Source of the DNA: Neoscytalidium dimidiatum
Lineage: Eukaryota; Ascomycota; Dothideomycetes; Botryosphaeriales; Botryosphaeriaceae
Direction: 5' to 3'
Assembly (NCBI GenBank): GCA_037367355.1
Contig: CM074703.1
Location: 1,922,001-1,986,000 of the forward strand
Length of the DNA stretch: 64,000 nucleotides
Of the stretch, positions 34,601 to 47,600 are shown in pieces. The notes beneath the pieces were generated by a model. It was given only the letters and a program-made list of their open reading frames with translations. It was not told where the DNA came from and made no database searches. Position numbers and translations under genes: made by a program. Positions within the stretch are counted from its first letter, which is position 1. The number at the start of each line of letters is the position of its first letter.

Positions 34601-36309
34601 CGTCCGTGTACCCGCGTTGTTCATTGGATGCTATGTGATTGATTTTCCTACTGGCTCTGATGCGCTCCCTCTCACCAAAAGCCATCATCAAGCATTTGTC
34701 ACGCTTGGAGGATGCGCAGTATGATTCAAGAGACCAGTGGGGTGCGCAAAGTAGGAGCTGGTTCTGCGTTAAGTGCAGCCGCCAAAGCTATGCCAGCACC
34801 TGGAGAAAGACGCGGTCTGACTTGCAAGTCATACCCCATGCTGTTTTCTGGTTTGGATCTCGAAGCGCAAACATGCGGATATGCTTTTGTGCGTTAGCGT
34901 AGTGTAGTACATCCCTTCGTTCCACGCAGTAGTGTAGTCGATCAATGCGTTAGGATAGTCCCGTTGCAATAGACCAGTCTGGCCATCGCTTTCGCACTAT
35001 CTGCTGGCGCAATTCGATGATTGGTGGTAATCCTAGGAACTTCAGAAAGCCATCTATTCGCCAAAGCATGTCCTATGGGTAGCTCAGCTAGAGCGGTCCG
35101 CCGTCTCACCTATAAGGTTAGGCCAGTCTGATGGAAAAGGATCCGGTCGTCTGGGCCTCATTTTCAGAAGCCCAATCACCTGACTGATGAATGCGAGATA
35201 TTACTACGAAGATTGCTGGCTGCTGGCTATGTTTGGCAGAGACGACGATTAGGCCGAATCCCAAGTTCTTTCGCACAGAACAGTAACAAGGAGGAACACT
35301 CAATGTCACAGCCCAATGACGCATACAGTGCCAATGCGGGCTCTAGCTATACGCAAATCCTAATGCGGATCATAAAACGATTGGAGAATCGTTAAGCTAG
35401 AGCGTCGATCACCCGGAATGACGACAGAAAAGACGGATCGTAGAGGAGTCTGGTGTCGCAAATAAGTTGAAGAGGGCGATCCAGCTAGTCGGGACCGAGC
35501 GGGAATCAAGAGAGCTACCAAACCTGGACGACGTGCGACGTAAAGAGGAAGCTCGTATAGGGAAAGCAGCGCGACCAGGGTGCAGAGATGATGGTGGTGC
35601 AGAAGGGCCAGGGGAGCCGGCGCGTCGACGCGAGGGAACGAGGCTACGCGGCACGGAACCACAAGATTTGACGCAGCGCCGCCGTGATGCGGGAGACGTG
35701 GAGATTGCATGGCACAGCAGCGACTTGGAGACGGAGCGGGAACGTTTTTGCGGGCGGATTGCGATAGAGTGGAGGCAAGGTCGGGACGGGAGAGAGCGAT
35801 TATTCGTCGGCTGGGCGCTGTCGCGAGATGAGAAGCTTGGCGGCCTAACCGTTGCGCGCGCCCAGGTACCACGACGTCAACCTAAGCTGCGACTCCCATT
35901 CCCCTTCAGCATCCCCCCCAAGCCTCCTCAACCTCCGCTGCGCCTCTCGCCCTCACTCTCACGGCTCCATTGTCGCCCTGCGATCCGCAAAGCGAGCCCT
36001 CGTGGCCTGGCCCACCCGTCCTCTCGCTCCGACCGTCGCTCGTTCCGTGCTCACCTCCTCATTTCCAACAAAGCCCGCGAGCCGCAACCCGTCTCACCTC
36101 GACTCGACCTGTGTTGCCCGCACCGAGACATCTTCCTCGCCGTCCTCCTGCACCTAAACCCCTCCGTCCGTCAGCCATCGCATCCGCTCTTCCCTCGACC
36201 GCTCCAACTCCTTGCGCCGGCGCAATCCGACGACTCTCTCCGCCTGGCCTTGGCAACGCTGTGAAGCGACAACAAATACGGACTCCGGCCTGCGCTTCCG
36301 TTTTGTGCC

Positions 36310-37556
36310 ATGACGACGCCTTCGAGCTCACCGGGCCCCGAGGTCCATCGCGACCGCCTGCCCACTCTCTACGAAGTCCTCAGCCGTCGGACGTCAGCGC
36401 CCGTGGATCTCTTCTTTTTCTACATTTACATGCGTGACCAGCAGCGCTCGGTCGATTACTTGGACTTCTGGTGCGTTGCGACCTTCGGGGCGGTCGCATC
36501 TCGTTGCTGATTGAGTGTGCAGGCTCGATGTCTCCCAACATATGGCCCTGTGCCGCCATTACGTGCGTGAACTTCGACGCACGAACCTCTTTGGAACCCC
36601 GGAGCTGGAGAAGGCTGGTAGCAAGAGATCTTCCACCATCCTCGATAACGTGACGGAGGCCGGCCCCTCCAACGAGAAGGACAAGACCACCCCGGAGCAG
36701 CGCCTGTCCGCTTTCCTGCGCGAGAACGACGTGATTAGACACCATTCGCCCCAGAACAGCGTCGGCACCACCGACTCCGCTCGCTCCAACACGGAACCTC
36801 CCCGCCCTAGTTTCATGGCCGGCTCCACAGCCGACAGCTCTCCCATCCAGGATTCTTCCGGCAACCAGCAATCCACTCCCGAGCAGCACACCGTCACCCG
36901 CAACGACATCCGCGCGTCCGCCGAGAAGATCCTGTACACCTACCTCCTCCCTGGATCTGAGCGCGAGATCATCCTGCCACAGAGCATCCTTGATAGGATT
37001 ACGCACGACATCGAGGTGGACAACCGCGACGACCCGGAGGTTTTCGATACGGCAAAGGACTACGTTTTCCAGGCCATGGAGCGCGACGCTTTCCCGGGCT
37101 TCTTGCGCTGCAAGGCTTTCGGTAACCTGGTACCTCCGAGCATGATGGTCCGACTGATCATCGGCCTGCTCGCCATGTTTGGTGGCTTCTGGGCCGCGTT
37201 CACGCTCATCTTCCTGAACCACTCGAGAAGCAATCGCTGCTGGGTAAGTATTTTGGTTCCCGTCCAGTAAAATGGCAAGATTATCGGTTCGCTGACAAAA
37301 GACGTTATATCTGCAACAGCTCATCCTCCCCTTCACAATCGGTGTCTACGCGCTGGCATCGCACCAGTACATGCTCGACCCGCTCCTCGTCTTCGCCGGC
37401 CGCAGCGAGACGACGTTCGGCAGTTTCGGCAAGATCCGCGAACCCTTCGTCAAGAAGCTGCTCCTCAAACGAGCTATCATGGTTCTGCTCGTCATCTGCC
37501 TTGCCGACGCCGCCCTGTGCGCCCTCTTCATCCTTGTGCCTGGGAAGCGGTTGTGA
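36310..37556 (+). CDS. RAX1: RGS-domain membrane protein, Rax1-like
   Basis: Exons 36310-36470, 36523-37243, 37320-37556 give 372 aa. The N-terminal half is a split RGS-like fold: LPTLYEVLSRRTSAPVDLF and FYIYMRDQQRSVDYLDFWLD, then a variable Ser/Thr/Gln-rich insert (about 90-190), then ASAEKILYTYLLPGSEREI and FDTAKDYVFQAMERDAFPGF. Three hydrophobic helices follow: MVRLIIGLLAMFGGFWAAFT, LILPFTIGVYALASHQYM and IMVLLVICLADAALCALFIL. RGS plus C-terminal membrane helices is the Rax1 layout (yeast 435 aa), which with Rax2 marks bipolar bud sites in yeast. In filamentous fungi related RGS proteins affect growth polarity and G-protein signalling. Whether this RGS domain has GAP activity cannot be told from sequence. 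Confidence 0.88.
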
Positions 37557-38848
37557 AGCGCTTGAGATGAAGAAGTTGGCGTTCTAATTTCCTTGGCAAT
37601 TCGAGGGTCTCCGGATTTTTCTTTCCTTGCAAGCGCATTTGGACCCCAGCCATCGGTTACGGTATCGTCTGCTTGAGGCTCGCGGGGGGAATTTATTCTA
37701 CCATTCGCCTTTGATTCGTCGTTGCATGGGGAGGGACTTTTTTTTTTTTCCTTAGCGTGCGCTCGAGCTTTTTTTCCCTGCTCTCGTCAATATACCCTTC
37801 TATTTGTGCGTGTTTTCAAACGTCGACGTCTTCGACCGAGAAGCTGCCTCACCCTTTTTTTTTTTTTTTCCTTTTGTTTGTCTGGTTCCCTCCCAGTATT
37901 GAGAGTTCAGGCGCCTAGTGGAGTTCAAAACATGGTTACATTCCATTCTCTCTCACGAGCAGAAGTTGGAGAGGCACTACTACTATACCAGCATCTGGAT
38001 TTTCCTTTTCCATTTTCTCTTTTCTACTCGGAAAATCTCTTCTTGAATGTTTTTAAAGACCATGGAAGGGATTGATGCTCGGACGTCGTTCATGGTCGCC
38101 TTTTTTTTCCCCCTCCCGTCTGCGCGTAGTAATGATTAGTTTGTTGGGTGAGGTATCGAGTGGCTGAGGCGAAGTTAGAGACGCGAGTGGCTGTTTCTCT
38201 TTCTCCCTTTTCGTACACCTTTTCCTTTGTCCTTCCGTTCAGCGCTGCGCATATAATTGTATTTTTTACTAGGGTGTAGGGTTTCGTGATCGCGTGGCTC
38301 GAGGGGATTTGCAAGGAGAGACAAGAAGGAAGAGGGGAGTTGCTTCTTTTAGTTGAGAAGTTTGGTTAGTCGGTGCGAGAAAGATACAGGGAAAGGGGTG
38401 GGAGGACCTCTGGCATAGCTTTCCTCTGTGACGTTCTGTGCTTCTGAAGCACGGGAAGCGATGGCCCAAATGAACTACTTTGAGGTCTTCGACCGTCGTT
38501 CGTATTTGTGACTCCTATGATCCTTTTTCCTACGTTGGGCGCGAGGAGAGGAGATTTTTCTCACGCCCTCCAACCTTTTTTTCGTTCATGAACCTCTAGG
38601 AGCTTTTCAACCTACCAATGAAGGAAGACAAGCAGGGAAGAAAGTACATTTTTCGCCAGTCAACGCCGGTACTCATATTCCGTTCCCGCCAAATTTCCTC
38701 CGACAGACACCGTACCGTATTTACCAGCGCTAAGAATAATGAAAAGGAAAAAGAGAAAGAAAGGAGCCGTGATCTGTACCAGGGAATCTATACGCTGAAA
38801 CAAGATCATACGGATACGGAAATCAATCCGCCTACCCTAAGCTATGCA
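37557..38848. other. Convergent intergenic region with T tracts
   Basis: About 1.3 kb between the RAX1-like stop and the DUF155 gene stop. It holds two 3' UTRs and several T-rich runs (near 37.74, 37.86 and 38.1 kb). No gene recognised. Confidence 0.5.
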
Positions 38849-40927
38849 CTATATCAACTCCTCCCTAGGCGAGCATATTGGTAGCGGGGCAAAGGCGGCA
38901 TCGATAGCGCCAGCGGATGCTTTGTGTTTGCCGGATGTGAGGATGCCGAAGCGGAGGAAGACTTCGGAGCAGGTGACGAAGATGGAGAGGACGATGAGGA
39001 CGATGATGATCCAGGTGATGCCTGCGTTGAAAAGTTCCTGTCAGCCATGGCATGGAAGATCAAAGAGAAATGAAGCGGTGTTCTTACGCGTCATCTTCTT
39101 GTCAGCGATGGAGTCGCTAAGGATCTCGGCCAGGTCGAGGAAGACGCGGCAGCGTTCGTTAAGGACTTGGATGCGTGGCTTGATCTCGAGGTACTCGCGG
39201 ATGGCGGCGTAGAGCGGATGCAGCGTGGGCTCGGATTCCCAGAAGAAGTTTGGGACGTCGAGCATGTTTGAGGCTGGGTCGATTGAGTCAGTGCGATCCC
39301 AGAAGACGGGTGTAGAGGTGAGGGTTGAGTAGTACTCACAGAGATTCACGTCGACTCTGCTGGCAAAAAGTTGTCCCAGCATGCTAACAACTTCCTCACG
39401 CTTCATGCCTAGCTTTCCGGTTAGGGCCAGGCGCCGCGGCACGTACTGTGCTTTGAGCATAATTTGTGCCATCCGCTCCTCGAAGAAGCAGAGCTTCGTG
39501 CTCTGGGCAATGGCATGGCTCATGGCGAGCTTGATCATGTGATCACCGCTGCGCAGGGTAATCATGTCGTTGTAGACACGCGGGCGAGCAATGTCCGGAT
39601 TGTACTCAAAATGGAATTCCTCGGTCTCGAAGTCCTCTTCCTTTTGCGGCCTCGTCACGAGAGAGACATTGGTAATCGACTGCGAGAAGGTCAAGTCGGC
39701 AAGGATGTCCTTCTCCTGGCGCTCGGTGAAGTTCCAGAAGACAACGACGCCGTAGGAAAATACGAACATCTCTCCGAAGCCTAGAGCATTCGGCGCGATC
39801 CTTGGCGGCGATATGGAGCGCTGCGAGCGCACCGGCGATTGCGGTTGATCCGCCATGTCCTCCGGTGACCTCGCCACACTGCCATTGCGAGGGCTCTGGC
39901 TGGGGGACTCCGCATCCTCGCTCGCTCTGATGCCGTACCGCTCGTTGTCCCCAAAATAACCCTCATGATACTCTCTATTCTCGTTCCGCTCGATCTCCTC
40001 ATCCAGCACGCTCTTTCCGCCGGGGCTCTTCAGGACGGGGCTGCTCCGCACCCGGTACCCGTCGCTGCCGCCAAGCAGCGGCAGATGGTAGACCGTGTAC
40101 AAACAGTCGTCGTACAGCTTCGTGCGGGCAGCGTGCTGGTTCTTGACGAAGTCGGCCGTCGCGCGCAGCTTGTACGACTGGGCGGTGCAGTAGGCCGTCA
40201 CGCGGGCCAGCTTCTCCGCGCGGCGGGCCTTAGGCAGGCGCTCGGCGTACGATTTCTCGCGCACGCCGGCGCGCTCGCTGCGGATGCGCTCTAGCTCGTT
40301 GTCGTCCGGCGGGCCGCCGTCGTCCTCGTCCGTGAAGCCCTCCAGCCGGTCCTCGTCCGCCTTCTCCGCGTCGGCCTCGTCCGCCTCGGGCAGCAGGACC
40401 AGCTTCTCGCTGACCTTGCTGGACCGCGACGGCATGTATTGCGGGGCCAGGCGCCCGCTGAGCTTGGGCTCGAGCGGGTGTCGTCCGGACGGCGTCCGCG
40501 TGTGTCGTGGGCGCTCGGGCGGCCCGCGCCGCTGGCCCGAGGGGATTTCGGAGGCGTATTGGAGGACGTTGTCGACGCTGATCAGCCGGGTTGTCGTTGG
40601 CGTGCGCTGCATTGGTGCCGGGCGGGCAGGCGGGCGCGACACTTCGCGGGTATCGGTGACCTGGGGATTGTTGATGCCGGGATCAGTATCAGAGCTGTTG
40701 CGGACGTAGAGTTGCGGACGCTCACCAGGACGGTGGGGCCCCGCTTGGGCTTCGCTGATGTAGTGGACGCCATTGCGAGCGACTGCTGGGCGATCTGGAG
40801 GCTGCGGCCTCGAGGTCAAGGCGGCGGAGTGATGGACAGCAGCGTGCAGATGGAATTGGTGGGTTTCCGAGCCGTGACTTGCGGTGGAGCTTGAGCGTTG
40901 GTGTTGCGGCCCTTGAACAAACGTCAT
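38849..40927 (-). CDS. DUF155 family protein (RMD1/RMD8/Sif2-Sif3 type)
   Basis: Exons (minus) 40927-39340, 39273-39088, 39021-38849 give 648 aa. A long disordered, Arg/Pro/Ser-rich N-terminus (about 230 aa) precedes the DUF155 region: LARVTAYCTAQSYKL, FGEMFVFSYGVVVFWNFTER, then FHFEYNPDIARPRVYNDMIT, RVDVNLSSNMLDVPNFFW and NERCRVFLDLAEILSDSIAD. It ends with one membrane helix (ITWIIIVLIVLSIFVTCSEV). The 66-nt intron at 39274-39339 is stop-free and in frame, but removing it restores the conserved NLSSNMLD junction, so I treat it as real. Yeast RMD1 and RMD8 are needed for sporulation; fission yeast Sif proteins bind Sad1. Which orthologue this is remains open; its length is nearer RMD8 (662 aa). 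Confidence 0.87.
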
Positions 40928-43288
40928 CGTGGCAGCCGAGCTTCTTCACACCAATTACCCTGTCAAACCTCGACCGCTGCCCCGCCTGCAGCCCTTGTTC
41001 ATCTTCCATACAGCCTTCTCTGTGCGGGATGTTGGAAGAGCATGATCATATGCACTCCATTCAACTGGCTTCCTCAGTTTAGGGGTTCCTTCCATCGTGC
41101 CACTATGTCTACTCAAAGAACCAGTCGCCGTGAAACACTCCAATTCGCACAACTAGCTGTGATAAGGTTGATCCACCCACCGTTATCCAGCCTGAAAACA
41201 ACCCATATGCGCTTCCCAAGAAGCGCGGTCTCTTCTATTACTGTCTGTCTCCGGTTGATCTATCGGAGCTTGTTCGTCCTCTTCCTTATTCTCTATCACC
41301 AGGCTGAGTCAGGTCTTTCAGTAGTGTTTCCTGATTATCCGATGGTTGCCTTGCCGCTGCCGCACTTTCAAAGCCCAGTGCGTTGCTGAAAGATATCATG
41401 GGGTCGGCTAGTCCATTCGTTGCGAGATACGCGATGATCTCGCTTCCTAGAGCTTCGTCCATGCGGTCCGACTGATAAAAATCTTCTATTGACCTGGGCC
41501 TGTGTGAGATGTCGATTGTATTAGTCGCTGACGCCTCACAGTTTGTTTTCTTGTCCTTCTGCATCCTCAGTAGTCGTTGTTATAGCTGATGATCTCTTTT
41601 TTGCCCGGTTCAGTCGTTTGAATTCAGCTTGATTCCCCACTGAGTCTCTCTCGAGGTAGGAAGCACGAGTAGTATGGTGGATAGATTGCCTGACTGACAA
41701 CTGTCTTGTTCACTGCCGTCCATTGAGTCTGACGTACGAAGCTGGAGCAATCCTCCAGATGTACACGTGCAGCGTGACCTGTACAAGTGGCAAACAAATA
41801 CTGCATGACAAAACTGATACCTTGAGAGCTTACAAACTAACAAAACGGTCATTAATTTTGTCAAATATCTTGCTGAAACATATCATATATAATCTGTAGA
41901 CGCGGAGAAGTGTGGTAGTTAGAAGCCCCTGTCTGGAAAACGCGCAAGTAAACATCACGATGAACAGAACGAAATTAGATTACGACATTCAGCAGTCAGG
42001 TGGCTAGATCAGCCAGAGGCTAGTCGGTCACAGGCTCTTATAACAGATCCCACTCACGTAATACTCTGTCCTCTCCCCTGCAACCACCAGCATGACATCC
42101 ACGTCCATGACATACGACTCCACATCAAGAACGCCAGATAGTGTGCTGCCGCCCTGGCACGGCGTGCACACAAAGATCTGCAAGCACACTAGCGTCCTCC
42201 TCTACATACCCTCAGAGTCAGTGCAGGCTACTCGCTTCGAACTATAATGCTACACCCATTGGTTCCAGGACGGACGGCGCTCCGTTTGTCAGGACCGTAC
42301 TAGGCCGTCTGCCCTTGTTCCCCACATCTACGGGAATCAGAAAGTGTGCCGCATCTCGCCGTTCACAGTCTGGTATGGACACAAAAGGTGATTATTAATA
42401 GAAACAAAAAGAGTCGTGAATGTCAGAATCTATGGCTTGATTTCCTTTCTAAACATTCCTACCGAGAGCTATCCCGATTACCGCCCCGGCTTTCTGTTTG
42501 CCTGTTCCCTACGTTGGCAAACGACCGCCAGCACATATACCACCGTAGATCCGTGGGTCCGGCGGCCCGTCAGCGTTTATTAACTTTCCTTGGCTGCCCT
42601 AGAAACTTCGCCATCGAATCAGCGCTCTAGGACGGGCAGATAGCCAGCGGATGTGCCGCGCGCCAGATCGGCAGGCAAATCCAGGAACCTCATGTCACAT
42701 GCGTTGGCAGGATGATTATGTGGAGTAGACACGGTGTAGCGCCGCCAAGCCCCCCACGAATTGTCCCATAAAACGTGCTCAAACCACCGCGCCCTTCCGC
42801 CTTGGGGTTAGTACTTTCCGCCTCGGGCAAGGCGTGCAATCCTCCTGGATTTGTTTCAAACAGAAATGCGGGTGCAACAACCTCAGCTCCTCCGTTCCGT
42901 TTCGAAACATTCTGCTGCTGACATTTCAGATTGAGGTGCTGGCTTTCTGTGTTTCGTAGGGGCGAGCAAATACGGGATGCGGGTGCCCAAGCTTCCCTTT
43001 TTCTTTTTTACGGCGCCCCACGACTCAGCATTGCTGACTGACAGGGGTAGCTCAAGCGGAACTTTCAACCTTCGCGGCAACCTTAAAAGGAGAATGAGCG
43101 GCACTCGATCACCTCCATACAGTTTGCTTGCAGCCCGAAATCTGCTTTGACTTCAAGGCGGTGTAGCAGCAAGTAAGGCTACCAGCTGTCTGCTTAATCC
43201 CATCTACTTCCTCACATTTACAACTTTTATTTAGTATTTACAAGCTTCATATATCAATACTTCTATTTGCCTATTACTGCTAGCAGCG
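40928..43288. other. Intergenic between the DUF155 gene and the DJ-1-like gene
   Basis: About 2.4 kb between divergent genes. Short frames such as 41286-41564 (minus) show no domain and are not called. No repeats of note. Confidence 0.5.
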
Positions 43289-44361
43289 ATGCGGCGCGCA
43301 ACTGTGCCGCAGTCCTTCGGCCTTGATTTGGCCCTCTCTCTTTTCGCCCTATTCACAACCGTCTTGAGTTTTAAACTACCCGCAAGCGACCTCGGAAAAA
43401 GATACACAAACACAACCCGTGAGTTGATTCTGCCTCGCGTTCGTCTTGTAAAGCTGACTGGATGGCTATACGTTAGTCCCCGTGAACTTTGGGATGCTTC
43501 TATTCCCCTCGTTCCAAGCTCTGGATGTGTTCGGGCCTCTGGATGCCCTGAACATCCTATCCTGGACACACCCCGTGAATCTCTACCTCGTACGTCTTCA
43601 CAACACACGGAAAGAAAAACAAAAGATTAAAATGAAGAAATAAGAACTCAATCCCAACTCATTCCCTTACCTATACCCTATCAATCAGCCGTAAAACCAA
43701 CATCACCAAACTGACACACGCAACCAGATCTCCACCACCCTCGATCCGGTCCCCACCGCTCCTCAGTCCGCCGCCATGAATCCCGCCAACTCCAACTTCT
43801 CGCAATCCGTCCTACCCACCCACACCATCGACGACGCGCCTCCCCTCGACGTCCTCGTACGTGTTTCCCCCCCCCCCACTTTCCCCATCCTCGTCCTCGT
43901 CCTCCTCCTCCTCCCCACAGAACTAACAACAACCCCGACAGATCGTCCCCGGCGGCCTCGGCACCCGCGCCCCGGCCCCGGCGCTCGCCCCCTACACGAC
44001 CTTCATCAGCGCGCGCTTCCCCTCGCTCCGGTACCTGCTCACCATCTGCACGGGGGCCGGCCTGGCCGCGCGGGCGGGCGTGCTGGACGCGCTGTCCGCG
44101 ACGACGAACAAGCGGGCGTGGAACGCGACGACGGCGCTGGGGCCGCGCGTGCGCTGGGTGGCGCGGGCGCGGTGGGTGCGGGCCGAGGGCGGCAAGGTGT
44201 GGACGAGCTCCGGGGTGAGCGCGGGCATCGACGCGACGCTGGCGTGGATGGCGGAGGTGTGGGGGGAGGCGGTGGCGGACGAGGTGGGCGCGGGGATGGA
44301 GTACGTGAGGGTGAGGGATTGGAGGGGGGATCCGTGGGCGGGGTATTACGGGTTGGCTTGA
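43289..44361 (+). CDS. DJ-1/PfpI family protein with N-terminal signal-like segment
   Basis: Four exons, 43289-43418, 43477-43589, 43728-43856 and 43942-44361, give 263 aa; each junction restores conserved family sequence. Exon 1 begins MRRATVPQSFGLDLALSLFA and continues hydrophobic to about residue 28, which looks like a signal peptide or anchor. The glutaminase-like domain starts at about 44 with LPVNFGMLLFPSFQALDVFG, followed by NPANSNFSQSVLPTHTI, the LDVLIVPGGLGTRAP loop and the nucleophile elbow LLTICTGAG with C160. WTSSGVSAGIDATLAWM completes the core. Relatives include ThiJ/PfpI proteins, isonitrile hydratase-like and AraC-type domains; the reaction is unknown. Exon 1 codes no domain, so its use as first exon is the least secure part. 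Convergent with the OTU gene. Confidence 0.85.
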
Positions 44362-44658
44362 TTTTCTTGCTGAGTGGGAAAGGTTTTAGCTATCAAGAGG
44401 AATGGCTGGCTCTAAACATATGAAGGACTGCTTCAACCGTAAGGAATGAGAGGGGTTGAGAAAAAAAAATCTGGCGCATTTTACGCAAATGTCTGAGCAA
44501 AAAGGAATCGAACAACAGGCGCGCCCCAGGAACACCTCAACCCCATTACCTGAAATCACGAAGCAAACCCAAGGGAATACCTCCTCCAACCCCTCCTGAA
44601 ACCAGGCGTACCGCCTCCCCCCTCCCTCCCCACCCATCCTCCCCTTCCTCGTCCCGCA
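44362..44658. other. Short convergent 3' intergenic segment
   Basis: 297 bp between the stops of the DJ-1-like and OTU-domain genes. Both 3' UTRs must fit or overlap here. Confidence 0.5.
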
Positions 44659-47600
44659 CTACCCCCGAGATGACCGGGATGGCCGCGGCGACGGAGCCGG
44701 CATACTTCCCCTGACACTTCGACCACCATCACCGCTCCTACCACCGCCGCTGCCGCCACTACCCCCCTGCCACCCAACCGACATCCTCTCCCTGACATGA
44801 ACCGGCGTGGCCGGCACCGGCGGCCCAGTCGGCGCGGGCGGACTCTCGTAGTCGGGCAAGTCGTCCCCATCCTCGAACGACGGGCCGCCCTCACCCTGCG
44901 CCTCCTGGACAGTCCTCTGTCCACCACCACCGCTACCGACACTTAGCTGACGAGGAGGCTGTCGCGGGGTCCGCGGCGGTGATTGTTGCCTGGCTGAGCG
45001 TTGCTTACGGAACGACAAGGGGTCGTCTGCCGAGCTGGGGCGGAGAAGGGCCCAGGGGTCCATCGGGCCGCGCCCGCCGACTGGAGTGGTGACGGGAGGC
45101 GGGCTGCTGCCGAACGGGATGTGCATGTACTGCTGGACGGCAGTTGGGATGCCCTGCTGCTGCTGCTGCTCCTCCTCCTCAGGTACGCCGCTCAGGGGAA
45201 CACCTCCCGCGACGGCCGGCGGGGAGCTGCCAAGCGTCAGCGCCACGCTGCCCCTCCTCCTCCTCCCCGTCTGGCTCGTTGGAGTCTCCAGGATCTCCCT
45301 CTCCCCCCGCTCCTCGTCGTCGTCGTCGTCGTCGTCGTAGGCTGCCAGATCGACCGGGTACTCCCTCCACCCGGCCCACCTCCTCTCAAACTCCGCCCTC
45401 CCGGCCTCGCTCGCGCTCCGCATCCTCCGACCCGTCCCTTCCTCCGACCCGGACACGCTCCGCATCCGCCGCAACCACCGCGGCGTCGACGAACCCCCCG
45501 CGCCAAAGTCCTCCGGGTAGATGATCTCGTCCAGCGACGCGACGCCCGCGCCGCCCGGGCCGGGGCGGGCCGGCCAGACGTCGTTCCGCTGGCTGGGCAG
45601 AGACGGCGAGAAGCTCGCGCGGGCCGAGTCGGCGGCGCGGAGGCGCTTGGCTAGGGGTTGGTCCTTGAGCTCTTCTTCTTCTTCTTCTTCGTCGGTGCGA
45701 CGGCGGCGGCGGCGACGACGGCGGTTGCTGGACGGTGGGGGCGGCGGTGGAGGCGGGGGCGGAGAGGAGGGCGGCGCGGCGAAGGCGTGGAAGTGACCGC
45801 CGTCGTCATGCTCGACCGAGGCGAAGGGGAGGCGCGGTTCGGCGCCGATGGTCTGCCATGCATCGCCGTCCCGCTCGTCGCCGGAGCCGTCGAGCGCGTC
45901 GCCGTGGGCCGGGTTGAAGATGTCGCGGCGCAGGTGCGGGTCGCCGTCGTCGAGGAGGGGGTAGGCGAAGTCGTTGTCGCTCTCGCGGTCGCCGTCGGCG
46001 GCTGCAACTGTCGTGTGCGTGGCGGAGAGCAGGTAGTTGGGCCCACGGCCGCGGCGGGGTCCGCGCCGAAGGGGCTCGGGGATGGTGTAGCGGGCGCCGC
46101 GGTGGTCGCCGACGCCGCGGAGGGCCTCTTGGTAGACGTTCGCGCTGCTGTGGGCGGTGTGGCGGGCGTCGTGGAGCGGCCGCAGCGCGTCCCAGTGGTT
46201 CAGGTTGGGGTAGTTGATGAGGTGGACTTGGTGCTGTCTGCTCGGCGCCTGGTCGCCGCGTACCTGGAAGTACCATCCGGCATCCAGGCTCTCAGGGTTG
46301 ATTTGCACGCGATGGATGAAGATTTCGATGCCGTAGATGTCTGCCAGGATTTGGAGCAGGGCGTCTGTGCCGTAGGCTCGGCCTTGCACCTGTGCAATGA
46401 GACTCCTGTGGCCGTAGTATATCGACTCTCGGTTCAGACTGCTGTAGATAGCCCTCCTCGCGGCGTTGATAGCGGGGTCGGACGGCACGCCTTCGAACAG
46501 ACCAGCACGGCCGAGCATCCTCTCGGCGTCCCGAGCGACGCGCCGCCAGGCTTGCTGTGTACCGAAGTAAACCTGTGCAAAAGCGCGGAATAGGCATCTG
46601 CCATCTCCTCGAACATGGTGTTGTCGATACACAATTTCTGGGTGCTGCCCGAGTCCCGTGAGACGCTGCAACCTGCGCACTCCCATCTCCGCGTCTATGA
46701 TATCAGGGACGATTTCCCTTGGTAGAGAGTCGGCGGGGCCAGAGGAGATAGCCGCATTTAAGCCCCAGGGGCGTTGTGAGTGGGTCAATGGATGCTGCTG
46801 GTGAGCCAGGTGTGACGGTCCATCGGCCGAGAGGCCAGGAAAAATGACTGACGTGTAGGATTCCTCATCGACGGACAGAGCCTCGCGTCGAACTCTCTGA
46901 ATTAACGCATAATCTTCAGCAGTAGTGATGCGTCCAGTTCCGCCGGTAAAGTAAGTGTCAAAATTCGGCCGGCGATCCTGTGTGAGATCAACAGGACGAA
47001 CGTCCCAGTCCTCCGTATCCAGAACATAATTCGGTTGCAAGTCCTCTGACCTCACGTTGGTATTTCTTTGCAAGGGTGGGGGTAGAAGAAAGTCGTCCAG
47101 GACGGGGCGGCGGTGGGTGTAATGTCGGCGTGACTGCTCCAAATGGTTGGTGTATTCGAAACTCGTCGGTGACGTTGCAAGGTTGGAAGAGGTCCGCGGG
47201 CGACGGCTACGGAGATGCTGCGCAACTGCCCATCGATTGATGGAGGAATAGTTGATCAGGTTGATTTGCCCGCGGTGGCTTTCGGCCGATTCAGCAGGGT
47301 GAGTCCTGGAGATGCCACGGCTAATTACCTTCCACTCCGTTCTGGACGCCGATGGAGAAACCTCAATCCTGTGAGGAATGTGGACGATGACTTCCACATT
47401 GTAGGCATCGGCTAGCAGTTGGACCATTTCAACGGTCCCCTCGACCCTCCAGTCGAATAGCTGGTCCAAGAGACGGCCACGCCAGATGTTTCTCCTCGTA
47501 GATGTGTCAAGTTTTTCGTACAAAGTCCTTCTCTGTCGCGCAAGCTCATTGACTCTCTCGCTGCCCGGGACAAGAGCATGCCTCGTGTCTATGGCATAAA

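Larger units (their letters stand above)
30074..36309. other. 6.2-kb gene-free accessory stretch
   Basis: Both strands show only short open frames without recognisable domains. The region is not AT-rich, so it does not look like classic RIP-mutated transposon DNA. It contains degenerate GTTCGA-centred repeats (reported separately), homopolymer T runs near 31.65 kb, and at its right end the promoter and 5' UTR of the RAX1-like gene. The 265-codon frame at 35467-36264 has biased low-complexity composition and is not called. Confidence 0.5.

Noticed and set aside
35467..36264. 265-codon plus-strand frame before the RAX1-like gene
   Set aside because: Arg/Pro/Ser-rich, no domain, and it runs into the RAX1-like 5' region in another frame; most likely promoter/5' UTR sequence.
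45651..46593. Long frames on both strands within the OTU gene
   Set aside because: Products of GC-rich low-complexity codons (Arg/Asp/Glu runs) read out of frame.
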